DNA of 25,827 nucleotides from an uncultured Erysipelotrichaceae bacterium (GCA_946621045.1 CAMOOA010000005.1:1-25827), one strand, 5' to 3'. Numbered from the stretch's first letter, positions 8,850 through 18,202 are shown. Translations and numbers: made by a program. The notes: generated by a model from the letters alone, not told the origin.

Positions 8850-9107
8850 ATGGCACGTAAAATACCGATGCGCCGCTGTGTTGCGACCGGAGAACAGCTT
8901 CCCAAGAAAGAACTTCTGCGCGTTGTCAGAACACCGGAAGGGACGCTTGCGGTTGATGTGACCGGAAAGGCGAACGGAAGAGGCGCCTATCTGAAAAAGG
9001 ATCCCGCTGCGGTTGCGGCGGCACGTAAAACAAAAGCTCTGGAACGGGCGCTGGAAGTACCCGTTCCAGAGGAATTCTGGACTGTCCTGGAACAGGCAGT
9101 CCGCTGA
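8850..9107 (+). CDS. ylxR: YlxR family RNA-binding protein (RnpM)
   Basis: Small nucleic-acid-binding protein of 85 residues encoded between nusA and infB. Family features: MRRCVATGE near the N terminus and the GRGAYL motif (about 49-54), with many basic residues. In Bacillus subtilis the homologue is reported to bind and modulate RNase P (RnpM). It starts 3 nt after the nusA stop with no Shine-Dalgarno, so translation is probably coupled to nusA. The usual next gene, ylxQ (an L7Ae-like protein), is absent; only 87 nt separate ylxR from infB. Confidence 0.92.
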   Translation: MARKIPMRRCVATGEQLPKKELLRVVRTPEGTLAVDVTGKANGRGAYLKKDPAAVAAARKTKALERALEVPVPEEFWTVLEQAVR

Positions 9108-9151
9108 CCGGATTACCGGAAGAAAAGAGGCGATGTGCGAACAGCATAAGC

Positions 9152-9170
9152 GGAAGAGTACGGCTCTTCC
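9152..9170 (+). other. small hairpin in the ylxR-infB gap
   Basis: GGAAGAG, loop TACGG, CTCTTCC: a 7-bp stem, 24 nt before the infB start and just upstream of its ribosome site AAAGGAG (9177-9183). There is no T run. It occupies the place where ylxQ normally lies; it might affect infB translation or transcript stability. Confidence 0.45.
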
Positions 9171-9194
9171 ATCAGGAAAGGAGAGTAAGATCAT

Positions 9195-11084
9195 ATGCCC
9201 AAGAAACCCAGTCGAGGCGGAAATAACCGCGGCAGAAACAATCGCGGTAACAATAACAGCCGCAGAGGAAGAAACAACAATCCGAATCGCGGCACCGGTG
9301 CGCCGTTCTCCAGAAAGGCCATCGATATTAAGGAAATAACATACAGTGACGGAATTACGCTCGGAGAGCTTGCCAAAAAATGCGGCAGGAACTCCAGCGA
9401 TCTGATCAAGGTCCTGTTCATGCAGGGCAAGATGGTGACCATCAACACGACACTTGATGATGACATGGTTGAAACCATCTGTCTGGAATATGAAATCGAA
9501 CCGACCAAGGTCAAGGCTCGTGAGGAAGACAGTCTTGAAGATTACGACGATGATATCGATGATCCGTCCGATCTTGAAGAACGTCCTCCGATCGTTACGA
9601 TCATGGGACACGTTGACCATGGTAAAACAACATTGCTTGACGCAATCCGTTCCACCAAGGTGGCTGCGGGGGAAGCCGGCGGAATCACCCAGGCGATCGG
9701 TGCGTATCAGGTTTCCATCAACGGACGGCGCATCACATTCCTTGATACGCCGGGTCATGAAGCATTTACGGCAATGCGTGCGCGCGGTGCGGGAGTTACC
9801 GATATCGCCGTTATCGTTGTCGCAGCGGATGACGGTGTCATGCCGCAGACAAAGGAAGCAATTGACCATGCCAAGGCAGCAGATGTTCCGATGATCGTTG
9901 CCGTAAACAAGATGGATAAGCCGGACGCAAACCCCGACCGTGTCAAGAATGAAATGGCCGAACTCGGCATCATGCCGGAAGAATGGGGCGGCGAAACCAT
10001 TTTCGTTCCGACCAGTGCAAAGAAGGGTGACGGTATCAGCGATCTGCTTGAGACCATCGTTACCGTTGCGGATGTCAAGGAGCTGAAAGCGAATCCGAAC
10101 CGGATCGCGGTCGGTACGGTTATCGAAGCTAAACTTGACAAGGGACGCGGACCGGTCGCAACACTGCTTGTGCAGAACGGTACGCTGCGTCAGGGACAGC
10201 CGGTCGTTGTCGGTACCTGTTTCGGTAAAGTCCGTAAGATGACCGATGAAGACGGCGTGGAACTCAAGACAGCCGGACCTGCAACTCCAGTCGAGATTAT
10301 CGGTCTGAATGATGTTCCGGAAGCCGGCGATCTGTTCCGTGCATTTGAGGATGAAAAAGAAGCACGTGCTCTTGCGGACCGCAGAAAACGCCGCAAGATC
10401 GATCAGCAGCGCCGCAAGACGAGCGCCGTATCTCTTGAAGATCTTTCCCGTGAGATTGCGGAAGGCGAGATCAAGGAAATTCCTGTCATTATCAAAGCCG
10501 ATGTGCAGGGAAGCGCCGAGGCCGTTAAGTCGTCTCTTGAAAAGCTCGATGTCGAGGGAGTCAAGGTCAATGTCATTCACAGCACAGCCGGTGCCATTAA
10601 TGACGGTGACATCATGCTGGCGGATGCCTCCAAAGCCATGATTATCGGATTCAACGTCCGTCCGACGGCTGACATCCGGAAGAAGGCGGAAGATGCCGGT
10701 GTCGAAATCCGTCTGCACAACATTATCTATAAGGCAACCGAAGAGATGGAAAATGCCATGAAAGGTATGCTCGATCCTGTCTATACCGAAGTTGTTATCG
10801 GCCAGGCTGAGATCCGCGAAACCTATAAGGTTTCCAAGATCGGTACGATCGGCGGCTGCATGGTCACAGACGGCAAGCTTGCGGCACACTGCGGCGTACG
10901 TCTGATCCGTGACGGAATTGTCATTTATACCGGAAAACTCGGATCTCTGAAGCGGTTCAAGGATGACGCAAAGGAAGTATCCTCCGGTTATGAATGCGGC
11001 ATTACCATCGAGAATTATAACGATCTCAAGATCGGTGACACGATCGAGGCATATCAGGAACAGGAAGTATCTGCGGAGGGATAA
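9195..11084 (+). CDS. infB: translation initiation factor IF-2
   Basis: GTPase that brings initiator tRNA to the 30S subunit and promotes subunit joining. Visible: an Arg/Asn/Gly-rich basic N terminus (about 1-38), an IF2_N-like small domain (about 45-105), an acidic linker, then the G domain with G1 GHVDHGKTT (138-146), G3 DTPGH (184-188), G4 NKMD (238-241) and SAK, followed by domains II, III and the C-terminal tRNA-binding domain. At 629 residues it is at the short end (B. subtilis IF-2 is 716) because the N-terminal region is reduced. RBS AAAGGAG lies 11 nt upstream. It is preceded by ylxR and followed by rbfA after 3 nt. Confidence 0.97.
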   Translation: MPKKPSRGGNNRGRNNRGNNNSRRGRNNNPNRGTGAPFSRKAIDIKEITYSDGITLGELAKKCGRNSSDLIKVLFMQGKMVTINTTLDDDMVETICLEYEIEPTKVKAREEDSLEDYDDDIDDPSDLEERPPIVTIMGHVDHGKTTLLDAIRSTKVAAGEAGGITQAIGAYQVSINGRRITFLDTPGHEAFTAMRARGAGVTDIAVIVVAADDGVMPQTKEAIDHAKAADVPMIVAVNKMDKPDANPDRVKNEMAELGIMPEEWGGETIFVPTSAKKGDGISDLLETIVTVADVKELKANPNRIAVGTVIEAKLDKGRGPVATLLVQNGTLRQGQPVVVGTCFGKVRKMTDEDGVELKTAGPATPVEIIGLNDVPEAGDLFRAFEDEKEARALADRRKRRKIDQQRRKTSAVSLEDLSREIAEGEIKEIPVIIKADVQGSAEAVKSSLEKLDVEGVKVNVIHSTAGAINDGDIMLADASKAMIIGFNVRPTADIRKKAEDAGVEIRLHNIIYKATEEMENAMKGMLDPVYTEVVIGQAEIRETYKVSKIGTIGGCMVTDGKLAAHCGVRLIRDGIVIYTGKLGSLKRFKDDAKEVSSGYECGITIENYNDLKIGDTIEAYQEQEVSAEG

Positions 11085-11087
11085 GCT

Positions 11088-11444
11088 GTGTCATCAATCA
11101 AGCAGAAACGACTGGAAGGCATTATCCGCAAAAACCTTTCGGAAATCATTCAGTTCGATGTAAAGGACCCGAACATCGGCTTTGTGACAATCACGGATGT
11201 AAAAGTCACAAATGATCACAGTTATGCAAAAATTTATGTGACATTTCTCGGTGCCACCAACCGTAAGGAAGCAATGGCGGCACTTGACAGGGCCAAGGGA
11301 TTCATCCGCTCGGAACTCAGCCAGCGGCTGGATATCCGCAGATGCCCGGAGCTTCAGTTTGAAATTGATACGGCCGAGGAAAACGCCCGCCATATCGATG
11401 AACTGATTGCGGAAATTCACAAAAATGATGCGGAAACCGACTGA
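11088..11444 (+). CDS. rbfA: ribosome-binding factor A
   Basis: RbfA helps the final maturation of the 30S subunit by acting on the 16S rRNA 5' end. The 118-residue protein has the family's single KH-like fold, with the N-terminal helix (SSIKQKRLEGIIRKNLSEII), the DVKVTNDHSYAKIYVTF strand and the RCPELQFEID stretch. It starts with GTG, 3 nt after the infB stop, with GGAGGG 7 nt upstream. It is the last gene of the rimP operon here: a terminator follows, whereas in many Firmicutes truB follows directly. The truB gene is instead at 20477. Confidence 0.95.
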   Translation: MSSIKQKRLEGIIRKNLSEIIQFDVKDPNIGFVTITDVKVTNDHSYAKIYVTFLGATNRKEAMAALDRAKGFIRSELSQRLDIRRCPELQFEIDTAEENARHIDELIAEIHKNDAETD

Positions 11445-11445
11445 A

Positions 11446-11515
11446 TCACAGGGTTAACGATATCTGTGAAGCACTTCTGTACTGTCTGAATAGCAGACAT
11501 CGGAAGTGCTTTTTT
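11446..11515 (+). terminator. intrinsic terminator after rbfA, preceded by a second small hairpin
   Basis: AGCACTTC (11470-11477) pairs with GAAGTGCT (11503-11510), with an inner GTCTG/CAGAC stem, followed directly by six T. A further 6-bp stem TCACAG/CTGTGA (11446-11451 with 11464-11469) sits just before it. This closes the rimP-rbfA operon and separates it from the type VII locus. The remaining 85 nt to the next gene hold only a ribosome site; I see no convincing promoter. Confidence 0.88.
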
Positions 11516-11600
11516 AATATTCGAAAAATTTTTTTATGAAAATGCGGGGGAATTTCAAACTGCGCGGATAAAAGATAAGCAGAAAGGAGGAACACAGCTT

Positions 11601-11900
11601 ATGCGTTCCATAGCAGTTGAACCGGAGCTTCTTGAGGCAAGTGCATCCCGAATCGAGGACTCCAATCAGGATTACGTTCGTGCCTATACGGCTTTGTTTG
11701 AGGCGGTAGACACCATGAAAAGTGCCTGGCAGGGAAAGGACAACACCGCATTTTCAAATCAGATTGCAAAATTTCAGTCTGATTTCCGGGAGATGAGCGT
11801 CCTCTGCGGGCAGTATGCAGAGTTTCTGAGAAATTCCGCAAAGTCTTACCGTTCGGTTCAGGATGATCTGACCTCTCAGGCAAATGCGCTGGCGCGATAG
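11601..11900 (+). CDS. WXG100 family type VII secretion protein (WxG partner)
   Basis: Small helical-hairpin protein of 99 residues of the ESAT-6/EsxA superfamily. The turn motif W43-Q44-G45 lies in the centre, flanked by two long amphipathic helices. Both such features are typical of WXG100 substrates exported as dimers by EssC-type ATPases. The C-terminal export motif YxxxD/E is not intact: Y83 is followed at +4 by Q87. The next gene encodes a protein of identical length that has the motif, so the two may form a heterodimer. RBS AAAGGAGG is 9 nt before ATG. It is the first gene of the locus. Confidence 0.92.
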   Translation: MRSIAVEPELLEASASRIEDSNQDYVRAYTALFEAVDTMKSAWQGKDNTAFSNQIAKFQSDFREMSVLCGQYAEFLRNSAKSYRSVQDDLTSQANALAR

Positions 11901-11914
11901 AAAGGAGAACAGAC

Positions 11915-12214
11915 ATGGATAATCTGAAAATTTCACTTGCGGAGGTACTGGAATGTGCTTCCCGCATCCGCAGCTGCAACCAGCAGATGTATGAAAGCCT
12001 CGGAATGATGAAAAAGGAAATGAACAATACAAACGTTTCCTGGATTTCCGACGGCGGCGAGGCGATCCGCGCAAAATTCAATGTGTTTGCGGCGCGCTTT
12101 GAGACGGAAAAAGAAACGATTGATTCCTATGCGGCATTCCTTGACCGTACAGCAGAAAGCTACGACACTCTGGAGACAACGATTACCAGCAATGCGCAGA
12201 GTATGCAGGTTTAA
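11915..12214 (+). CDS. WXG100-like type VII secretion protein (YxxxE partner)
   Basis: Second ESAT-6-like protein, also 99 residues and aligning without gaps with its neighbour at the W and at the C-terminal Y (FLxxxAxSY in both). The turn is W43-I44-S45 in place of WxG, with two glycines following (G47, G48). The C-terminal signal is intact: Y83-D-T-L-E87. It likely pairs with the 11601 product in the manner of mycobacterial CFP-10/ESAT-6. AAAGGAG lies about 10 nt before ATG, 14 nt after the first gene. The 3' end overlaps the next gene by 23 nt. Confidence 0.88.
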   Translation: MDNLKISLAEVLECASRIRSCNQQMYESLGMMKKEMNNTNVSWISDGGEAIRAKFNVFAARFETEKETIDSYAAFLDRTAESYDTLETTITSNAQSMQV

Positions 12215-14309
12215 TGTCATTCTGCATGTTGTGATTGCCATCCTGACAGGACTTCTGTCAGGATGTGCGTCACAGCCTGTACAGACAATGACACTCGGAG
12301 AATGGATCACTCTGGTAAATCAGAAAACCGGCCTTACTCCCTCCACGTCAAAAGAGCCGTATTATCTGAATGTTTCCGGGGGATCTCCGTATTTTGAGGC
12401 AGTTCAGTCTGCCGTGGAATGGGAGGTGCTGGATCGTTCCGCCCCGTTTGATCCGGAACAGATTCTGACCAGGGAATGGACGGCATATACGCTGATGAAT
12501 CTTTCCGAGCGGGATGTAAAGCAGGATATGAATGTGTCCATCCGCGATCTGAGTTCCTCGATGTTTCCGAAACATGTTTCGGCGGCTGTCGCAGACGGTC
12601 TTCTGACCCTGGATTCGCATGAACGGTTTCAGCCGAAGAAACCGATTGAAAAATCGGAGGCGCTCTATTGTCTTTCCGTGATCGCAGACCGGATCAACAG
12701 GACTGCCGTTACGGAACCTCATTTTTCCTATGTGTTTGATGAGGATGCCGATTTTACGGAAGAGGAACCGGTTAAGTTCAGCGAACGTGAAGGAACTGCT
12801 CAGTTTGAGGCGGACGCCGACGTAAAAGAAGGACAGTATTATGCGGCGGGCGATCCGGAACACCCGGAGGCAGTTTACCGTATCACTAAAACCCGCAAGG
12901 AAGATGACGCGCTGTATGCCGAGATTGAACCGGCTGCGGCCGAGGATATTTTTTCATCAATCGATGCGGCGGAAACCTTTGAAGTGGATTTCACGAAGGT
13001 AAGGATCACCGATGCCATTGACGGTACGGTCATCCAGGATGCTGTTGTTTCGGATGACATGATTTCACCCGCATCCATCCGTTCGTTCGGGTATGAAAAA
13101 ACGCATGAGATCAACGGCTACAGAATTTCCTATTCCGTTACTGCCACCGGAATCAAGGCAGAAGTAAAAAAGAAAACCAAAAGCGGGCTGGAAGTATTCG
13201 GAAATCTTCTGATTTCTTCCGTCAAACCGTCTTACCGCTGGAAAACGGAAAACGGAACCATTCAGGACGGTTATTTCACAATTGAATTCCAGAGCTCGGA
13301 AAATCTCGGTGCGAATGCGTCATCCTACAAAAAGCTGTACGGAGATTATTCCAAAGTCGATCCCGCCAATTTCATGGGAACGATCCGCAATCTGTTTCAG
13401 GAACATGCAGATCCGGCGGATATCACACTGCCGCTTGTGAAGATCGAGATCCCGGTGCCGTCTCAGCCGCTGCTCAGTGTACTGATGCAGCTGGAACTGA
13501 CCATTCAGGCTACCGGCAAAGCGCAGCTTGCATTAAGCCAGGACTGCTGTATCGGCATGGAGATCCGCAACGGTCACATGCGGAAGATCGGACAGTCCGA
13601 TATGAAGGCGCAGGCGAATCTGCAGGCGGATACGGCGCTTCTTGGAGGAGTGAAAATGGCAATGAAACTTGCAGGCATGAAGCTTGCGGACATGAAAACA
13701 GAAGCCGGTGTAAAAGCAAAAGCGGATGCCGTTGTACATCTCTACGGCAAGGACAATCAGCATCTTGTAATGGACGGAAAAGGGCTTCCGGCTGATTTCG
13801 TGGATGATCTTTCAGACGGAAACGAAAATGTATTCAGCTGTGCGGACATCACCGCATACAAGATGATTGATATCCGGTTCAATTCTGCGGATACGCTTGC
13901 CGGAAGAGCGGGCCTTTCCGCCGCTGCAGTAATCGCGGATGAAAAAAACGGAGAGCTTGTTCCGGGGCTCAACGGACACTGGGAGAACGGTCACCTTGTG
14001 CCGCACTGTACAAGAAAAGACCGTGAAAAACAGCCTGAGAGCGGACCGATCGTCGAAAGCGATCAGATCCGTATCGCAGATTACTCCATGATCATGGATC
14101 CGGGAGAATCCAAAAACATCAGTATCCGCGCACTTCCGAAAGGATATGCGCTGAAGGATCTGGTTCTTTCCTCCGACAATCCGGAAACCGCCGGAGTGTC
14201 GGGGCTTGCAGTGCACGGGAACCGGGAAGGATCGGCAATCATTCATATCCGTACTTCGGACGGCAAATATGAGATCAGCTGCTCGGTACTGGTGCGTCAT
14301 AAGCCATGA
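12192..14309 (+). CDS. type VII locus lipoprotein with SLH-like and C-terminal Ig-like regions
   Basis: Predicted secreted lipoprotein of 705 residues, function unknown. The signal peptide ends in a lipobox L22-S-G-C25. Residues about 65-170 resemble S-layer homology repeats (VADGLLTLDSHERFQPKKPI followed by EKSEALYCL). A long middle part (about 190-620) appears beta-rich and has no match I can name. The C-terminal 75 residues look like a bacterial Ig-like (Big_2) domain (DPGESKNISIRAL, LSSDNPETAGVSG, GSAIIHI). The start ATG 12192 lies inside the end of the preceding WXG100 gene, in another frame, with only a weak distant GGAG, so translation is probably coupled. A longer frame from 12081 lacks support because the signal peptide starts at 12192. 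It shares an ATGA overlap with essC. It holds the place that EsaA/EssA/EssB take in better known loci. Confidence 0.82.
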   Translation: MRRVCRFNVILHVVIAILTGLLSGCASQPVQTMTLGEWITLVNQKTGLTPSTSKEPYYLNVSGGSPYFEAVQSAVEWEVLDRSAPFDPEQILTREWTAYTLMNLSERDVKQDMNVSIRDLSSSMFPKHVSAAVADGLLTLDSHERFQPKKPIEKSEALYCLSVIADRINRTAVTEPHFSYVFDEDADFTEEEPVKFSEREGTAQFEADADVKEGQYYAAGDPEHPEAVYRITKTRKEDDALYAEIEPAAAEDIFSSIDAAETFEVDFTKVRITDAIDGTVIQDAVVSDDMISPASIRSFGYEKTHEINGYRISYSVTATGIKAEVKKKTKSGLEVFGNLLISSVKPSYRWKTENGTIQDGYFTIEFQSSENLGANASSYKKLYGDYSKVDPANFMGTIRNLFQEHADPADITLPLVKIEIPVPSQPLLSVLMQLELTIQATGKAQLALSQDCCIGMEIRNGHMRKIGQSDMKAQANLQADTALLGGVKMAMKLAGMKLADMKTEAGVKAKADAVVHLYGKDNQHLVMDGKGLPADFVDDLSDGNENVFSCADITAYKMIDIRFNSADTLAGRAGLSAAAVIADEKNGELVPGLNGHWENGHLVPHCTRKDREKQPESGPIVESDQIRIADYSMIMDPGESKNISIRALPKGYALKDLVLSSDNPETAGVSGLAVHGNREGSAIIHIRTSDGKYEISCSVLVRHKP

Positions 14310-17300
14310 TCGGCTGGATTACAGAACAGGACCGTCGCCAGGCGGTCCTGATTCATGACAGGCGGATGATTTTTGAGCTTCTGAATCAGGACTGCAGTAT
14401 CTATCAGACACAGGGAAGCTATCATCTGAAACTCCCGTACGGATGCCGTTATGAATCAAAGCCGGCGATCGAGCATCAGGCTGTATCCGTCATCCGGGAT
14501 CTGCGCACGCAGGCACAGGCCGCCATCTTCTGGTCCGTATATGACAAGGGTTACGGTGTCTTCCGGCGTTATGTGTGGGGAAGCGGAATCGTAACACTCG
14601 GCAGTTCGATCGACGATGACATCTATGTCCAGGATAAAAATCTGAAGCCCGGACAGTTTCTGTTTGATCTGAACAGCCGCGTGATCATTGACCGTTGCGG
14701 CAGCCGGATGGCAGACCTTTCAGGTTGCTGTGTCGGGAATACACCATTTTTCTTGGGTGCGCGATTCCGCGTTCTGAACGTTCAGGTAATTCTCTGGAAT
14801 TCCTTTATTGCGGTATCATCTGCCGCAAACACCTACTGCTCTCTTCCGGAGGCAAGGCTTGCGGAAGGAAGGCTCCCGGTGATTCCGTCAATGCGCTCTC
14901 TGAACCGGACATATGCGCAGCCGGCTTCCAGGTTTCATTATGAAACAGAACTTCGCGAGCCGCTGCCGGCGGAAAAAAGCCGGAAACGTCCGCTTCTGTT
15001 TCTGATGGGACCGGCGCTGATGATGTCTTCCGCATCTTTGACCGCCGGATTGATGAGCGCCTACAATGCATGGCTGAACGGCAGGTCCCTGCAGGAAGTG
15101 GCGCCCATGATCATCCTTCCTTCGGTAATGATTCTTTCGACATTGCTGTGGAATCCGCTTCAGCGCCTTTATGACAACCGGACCGAGCGGAAGCAGTTTC
15201 GAAAACGAAACGCTGATTATGAAACCTATCTCAGGGAGCTGAAGAACGAAATCCTGAACAAGGAGGCGGAATACGCTTCCTTTCTGGAACAGCGGTTTGC
15301 CTCATCGGTGCCGGATTCGGACCAGCTCTGGCGCGCGCTGCCGGGACAGTCGGATTTTCTGTGGATAAGACTGGGCACCGGTCCGGTGCATTGCAGTGTA
15401 AGCCTGAACGCCGGGTTTCGCTGCACGGTAAATGATCCGATCCCTGAAATGATCGCAGCCGTCAGATCAGAAACTGAAATCCATACCATGCCGGTTATGG
15501 CGGATCTGAACGGCAGCGGGGTGATTTCCGTCACCTGGGAAGAAGGGAAACGCGCCTATCTTGCCGGACTGTTTCTTCAGCTGCTTTTCTATCACGGACC
15601 GGATGTACTGCATGTGATCTTTCTTGTTTCAAATTCCTTTCTCTCGCAGCATCCCCAAATCCGTGAGCTTCCGCACGTAATGAACCGGAGCGGATTCCGT
15701 GATATTGCGACAACGATCAGCGAGGCCGCGGAAATCGAACGCAGTATGCAGAGCAGTCCGGAACGGGAGACGATCCTGATCTGTCTGAACCCGTCGCTTC
15801 TTTCCGTATTCGGAAACAGAAACTTCAAAGTGATCTTTCCGTGCGGAAACGGTCCGGTGCCGGCAGATACCCGGCTTCATGTTCACCTTGGAACGGTGGG
15901 GTATATAAGATCTCCGGAATACACACAGACATTTTCCTGTGACAATGAGTTTCATCGCTCCGCGGCGGAATGCATCGGGATGTTCCGGCATGTCATCCTT
16001 CCGGACAGCCGCGCAGGGACCTGCGGTATGCCGTCGTTTCTGCGCCTTTACGGCGGAAACGATCTGCGGAGTCTGAATATTGCGGGACGGTGGGAAAGCT
16101 CGGATACCCAGGATCACATGTATGCATATCTGGGTACGGGAGATGACGGGGAAACCGTCCGGCTTGATCTCAATGAACACGGTGACGGTCCGCACGGACT
16201 GATTGCCGGAATGACCGGTAGCGGAAAAAGCGAACTGATCATTACGCTTCTGCTGAGTCTCTGTGTAAACTACAGTCCGCGTGAATTTCAGTTCGTCATG
16301 GTTGATTTCAAAGGCGGCGGCGCAGCTGTTCTCTTTTCCAACCGCAACTGCCGCGTCAGGCACTGTGCCGGCGTCTTAAGCAATCTGGATGAATCGGATA
16401 TCGAGCGGGCGCTTGTGTCGTTTCAGAATGAGTGCCTGCGGCGGGAACAGCTTTTTTCAACGCTCAGCGGAATTACCGGAAAGCCGGTCATGAATCTGAA
16501 GTCTTACCATGCGCTTTGGGATCAATCCTGCGGTCTTCCGTATCTTTCTTCGCTTCTGATCATCGTTGATGAGTTTGCGGAGCTGAAAAAGGAACAGCCG
16601 GAAGTCATGAAGGATCTGATCAGCGTGGCACGGGTCGGCAGGAGTCTTGGAATTCATATGATTCTTGCGACACAGAAACCGGGCGGCATCGTGGATGAGC
16701 AGATCTGGTCGAATACCCGTTTCCGGATCTGTCTGAAGGTTCAGGATGATGCCGACAGCAGTGAAATGATCCATTGTCCCGATGCGGCGCGGATTCATCG
16801 CGCCGGAGAAGGATATCTGCTCTGTGATGGTGTTCTGACGCATCTGCAGTGCGGATATGCCAACGCTCCGCTTCATGGAATCCAGAGATCCGTACAGCTG
16901 TTTGATGCCATGAAGCATGTTGTAAAGGAAGAAGACTTTTCCGGAACTTCCGGCGAGACCCAGGCGGAACGGATCATCTCCGAGATATCCATCGAACAGG
17001 AGGAGTATCCCGAAGCACACCAGCTGTGGTGTGAACCGCTGGCGTCACTTACGCGGAGCGATCTTCCCGAAAGGCCGGATCTCTGGATCGGGATTACGGA
17101 TGATTACCGCAATCGGAAACAGACACCGTATGCTCTGAAGAATGCGGCGGCCGCCGTGTTTTCGGTGGACCGCAGTGAAAAGCAGTCGTTTCTCAGAACG
17201 CTGCTGGCGGGGATTCTCGAATCCGCATCGGCCGGGGATGAAGTATTTCTGATCGATGATCTCGGCGCATTTACGGAAACGGTGATGGAATGCGGCACGG

Positions 17301-18202
17301 TGTGCGGTTACCTGCGCGCAAGAGATGAAGAGCGCATCGCAAACCTTCTGCGGCATCTGGAAGGACGCGAGAGGAACGATAACGGAATATGCAGTCTTCT
17401 GATTACGGATGCCTCCGCATTTTATGAGGCTTCCGAAGATTACCGGCTCCGACTTCGTTCGCTGATTGCGTCAGCGGAATCCAAACATCTTCGGATAGTT
17501 CTCTGTTTTTCGTCCGCGTCGGCCGTTTCCTATCGGGATCTTGCCCTGATCCGGGAACGTATTGCGCTGAAGAACGACAGTATCCAGGATCTGTCTGCCA
17601 TTTTTGAGCAGCCCGTCCGCTATCGGATCACAAAGCATGCACATGCGCTGTGCGCATGTCCCGAACCGACCGACCTCTGTCTGATGGAAACGGATGAGGC
17701 AGAACTGAGGCAGATCATTAAACATACCGCAGAGCGTCTTGGGAAAAAGCCGGGATATGTCATACCGGCAATGCCGAAACGGATTCTGCGTTCTGACTAC
17801 AGCGGCGCTGATATCCCGCTTGGAATCGATCTTCTGAACTATGAGTGGGTTGAAACCGATCCCGGGCAGAAGCTCCTGATCCTGGCTACCTATGAAGAAG
17901 AACTCTACGGTTTCTATGAAGCGATGAAGGATGAGCCCGCGGTCTGTACCTTCATGCCGGATGAGGATACGATCCGCCGGCTGCGTCAGGAAGAGGGATG
18001 CTGGATGTTTATGACTTCCGAACGGTTTCAGAGCAGCGATCTGAAATATGCCGGGATACCGGTGCTGTATATCGGAACCGGTTTTAAAGATCAGTATCGC
18101 TTTACATCCGGGTATAAACGGGATCTGAATGAAAATCAGGGAATTCTGTTCCGTACCGGAAGGAATACCGTGCTTCAGCTGGTGGAGGCGGACCGCGCAT
18201 GA
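14306..18202 (+). CDS. essC: type VII secretion ATPase, EssC/YukBA family (FtsK/SpoIIIE)
   Basis: Membrane motor of type VIIb secretion, 1298 residues (about 1480-1495 in S. aureus EssC and B. subtilis YukBA). N-terminal FHA-like region (1-190; VTLGSSIDDDIYV), two membrane segments (about 227-250 and 265-285), then a cytoplasmic region. The first FtsK/SpoIIIE ATPase domain is intact: Walker A GMTGSGKS (635-642), FKGGGAA, Walker B LLIIVDEFAEL (D755, E756), TQKPGG and the sensor stretch around FRICLKVQDDADSSEM. The second domain has VDRSEKQS (about 955) where a P-loop is expected, plus FLIDDLGAF. A shortened third domain (about 1170-1298) shows no P-loop. It overlaps the upstream lipoprotein and downstream yukD by ATGA, so the three are co-translated. 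Confidence 0.94.
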   Translation: MIGWITEQDRRQAVLIHDRRMIFELLNQDCSIYQTQGSYHLKLPYGCRYESKPAIEHQAVSVIRDLRTQAQAAIFWSVYDKGYGVFRRYVWGSGIVTLGSSIDDDIYVQDKNLKPGQFLFDLNSRVIIDRCGSRMADLSGCCVGNTPFFLGARFRVLNVQVILWNSFIAVSSAANTYCSLPEARLAEGRLPVIPSMRSLNRTYAQPASRFHYETELREPLPAEKSRKRPLLFLMGPALMMSSASLTAGLMSAYNAWLNGRSLQEVAPMIILPSVMILSTLLWNPLQRLYDNRTERKQFRKRNADYETYLRELKNEILNKEAEYASFLEQRFASSVPDSDQLWRALPGQSDFLWIRLGTGPVHCSVSLNAGFRCTVNDPIPEMIAAVRSETEIHTMPVMADLNGSGVISVTWEEGKRAYLAGLFLQLLFYHGPDVLHVIFLVSNSFLSQHPQIRELPHVMNRSGFRDIATTISEAAEIERSMQSSPERETILICLNPSLLSVFGNRNFKVIFPCGNGPVPADTRLHVHLGTVGYIRSPEYTQTFSCDNEFHRSAAECIGMFRHVILPDSRAGTCGMPSFLRLYGGNDLRSLNIAGRWESSDTQDHMYAYLGTGDDGETVRLDLNEHGDGPHGLIAGMTGSGKSELIITLLLSLCVNYSPREFQFVMVDFKGGGAAVLFSNRNCRVRHCAGVLSNLDESDIERALVSFQNECLRREQLFSTLSGITGKPVMNLKSYHALWDQSCGLPYLSSLLIIVDEFAELKKEQPEVMKDLISVARVGRSLGIHMILATQKPGGIVDEQIWSNTRFRICLKVQDDADSSEMIHCPDAARIHRAGEGYLLCDGVLTHLQCGYANAPLHGIQRSVQLFDAMKHVVKEEDFSGTSGETQAERIISEISIEQEEYPEAHQLWCEPLASLTRSDLPERPDLWIGITDDYRNRKQTPYALKNAAAAVFSVDRSEKQSFLRTLLAGILESASAGDEVFLIDDLGAFTETVMECGTVCGYLRARDEERIANLLRHLEGRERNDNGICSLLITDASAFYEASEDYRLRLRSLIASAESKHLRIVLCFSSASAVSYRDLALIRERIALKNDSIQDLSAIFEQPVRYRITKHAHALCACPEPTDLCLMETDEAELRQIIKHTAERLGKKPGYVIPAMPKRILRSDYSGADIPLGIDLLNYEWVETDPGQKLLILATYEEELYGFYEAMKDEPAVCTFMPDEDTIRRLRQEEGCWMFMTSERFQSSDLKYAGIPVLYIGTGFKDQYRFTSGYKRDLNENQGILFRTGRNTVLQLVEADRA

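Noticed and set aside
7713..10889. A 1058-codon open frame on the minus strand across nusA, ylxR and infB
   Set aside because: It is wholly antisense to three confidently identified genes. The codon preference of those genes leaves few stop codons on the opposite strand, and the translated product is rich in Cys, Phe, Arg and His with no domain pattern.
11521..11600. A promoter for the type VII locus
   Set aside because: The stretch is AT-rich with partial -10-like matches (GATAAA, GATAAG) but no pair of hexamers at proper spacing good enough to call.
12081..12191. Longer N terminus for the SLH-like lipoprotein, starting inside the second WXG100 gene
   Set aside because: It would put 37 basic, non-conserved residues before a clear signal peptide and lipobox; the frame is only open by chance in the WXG100 gene.
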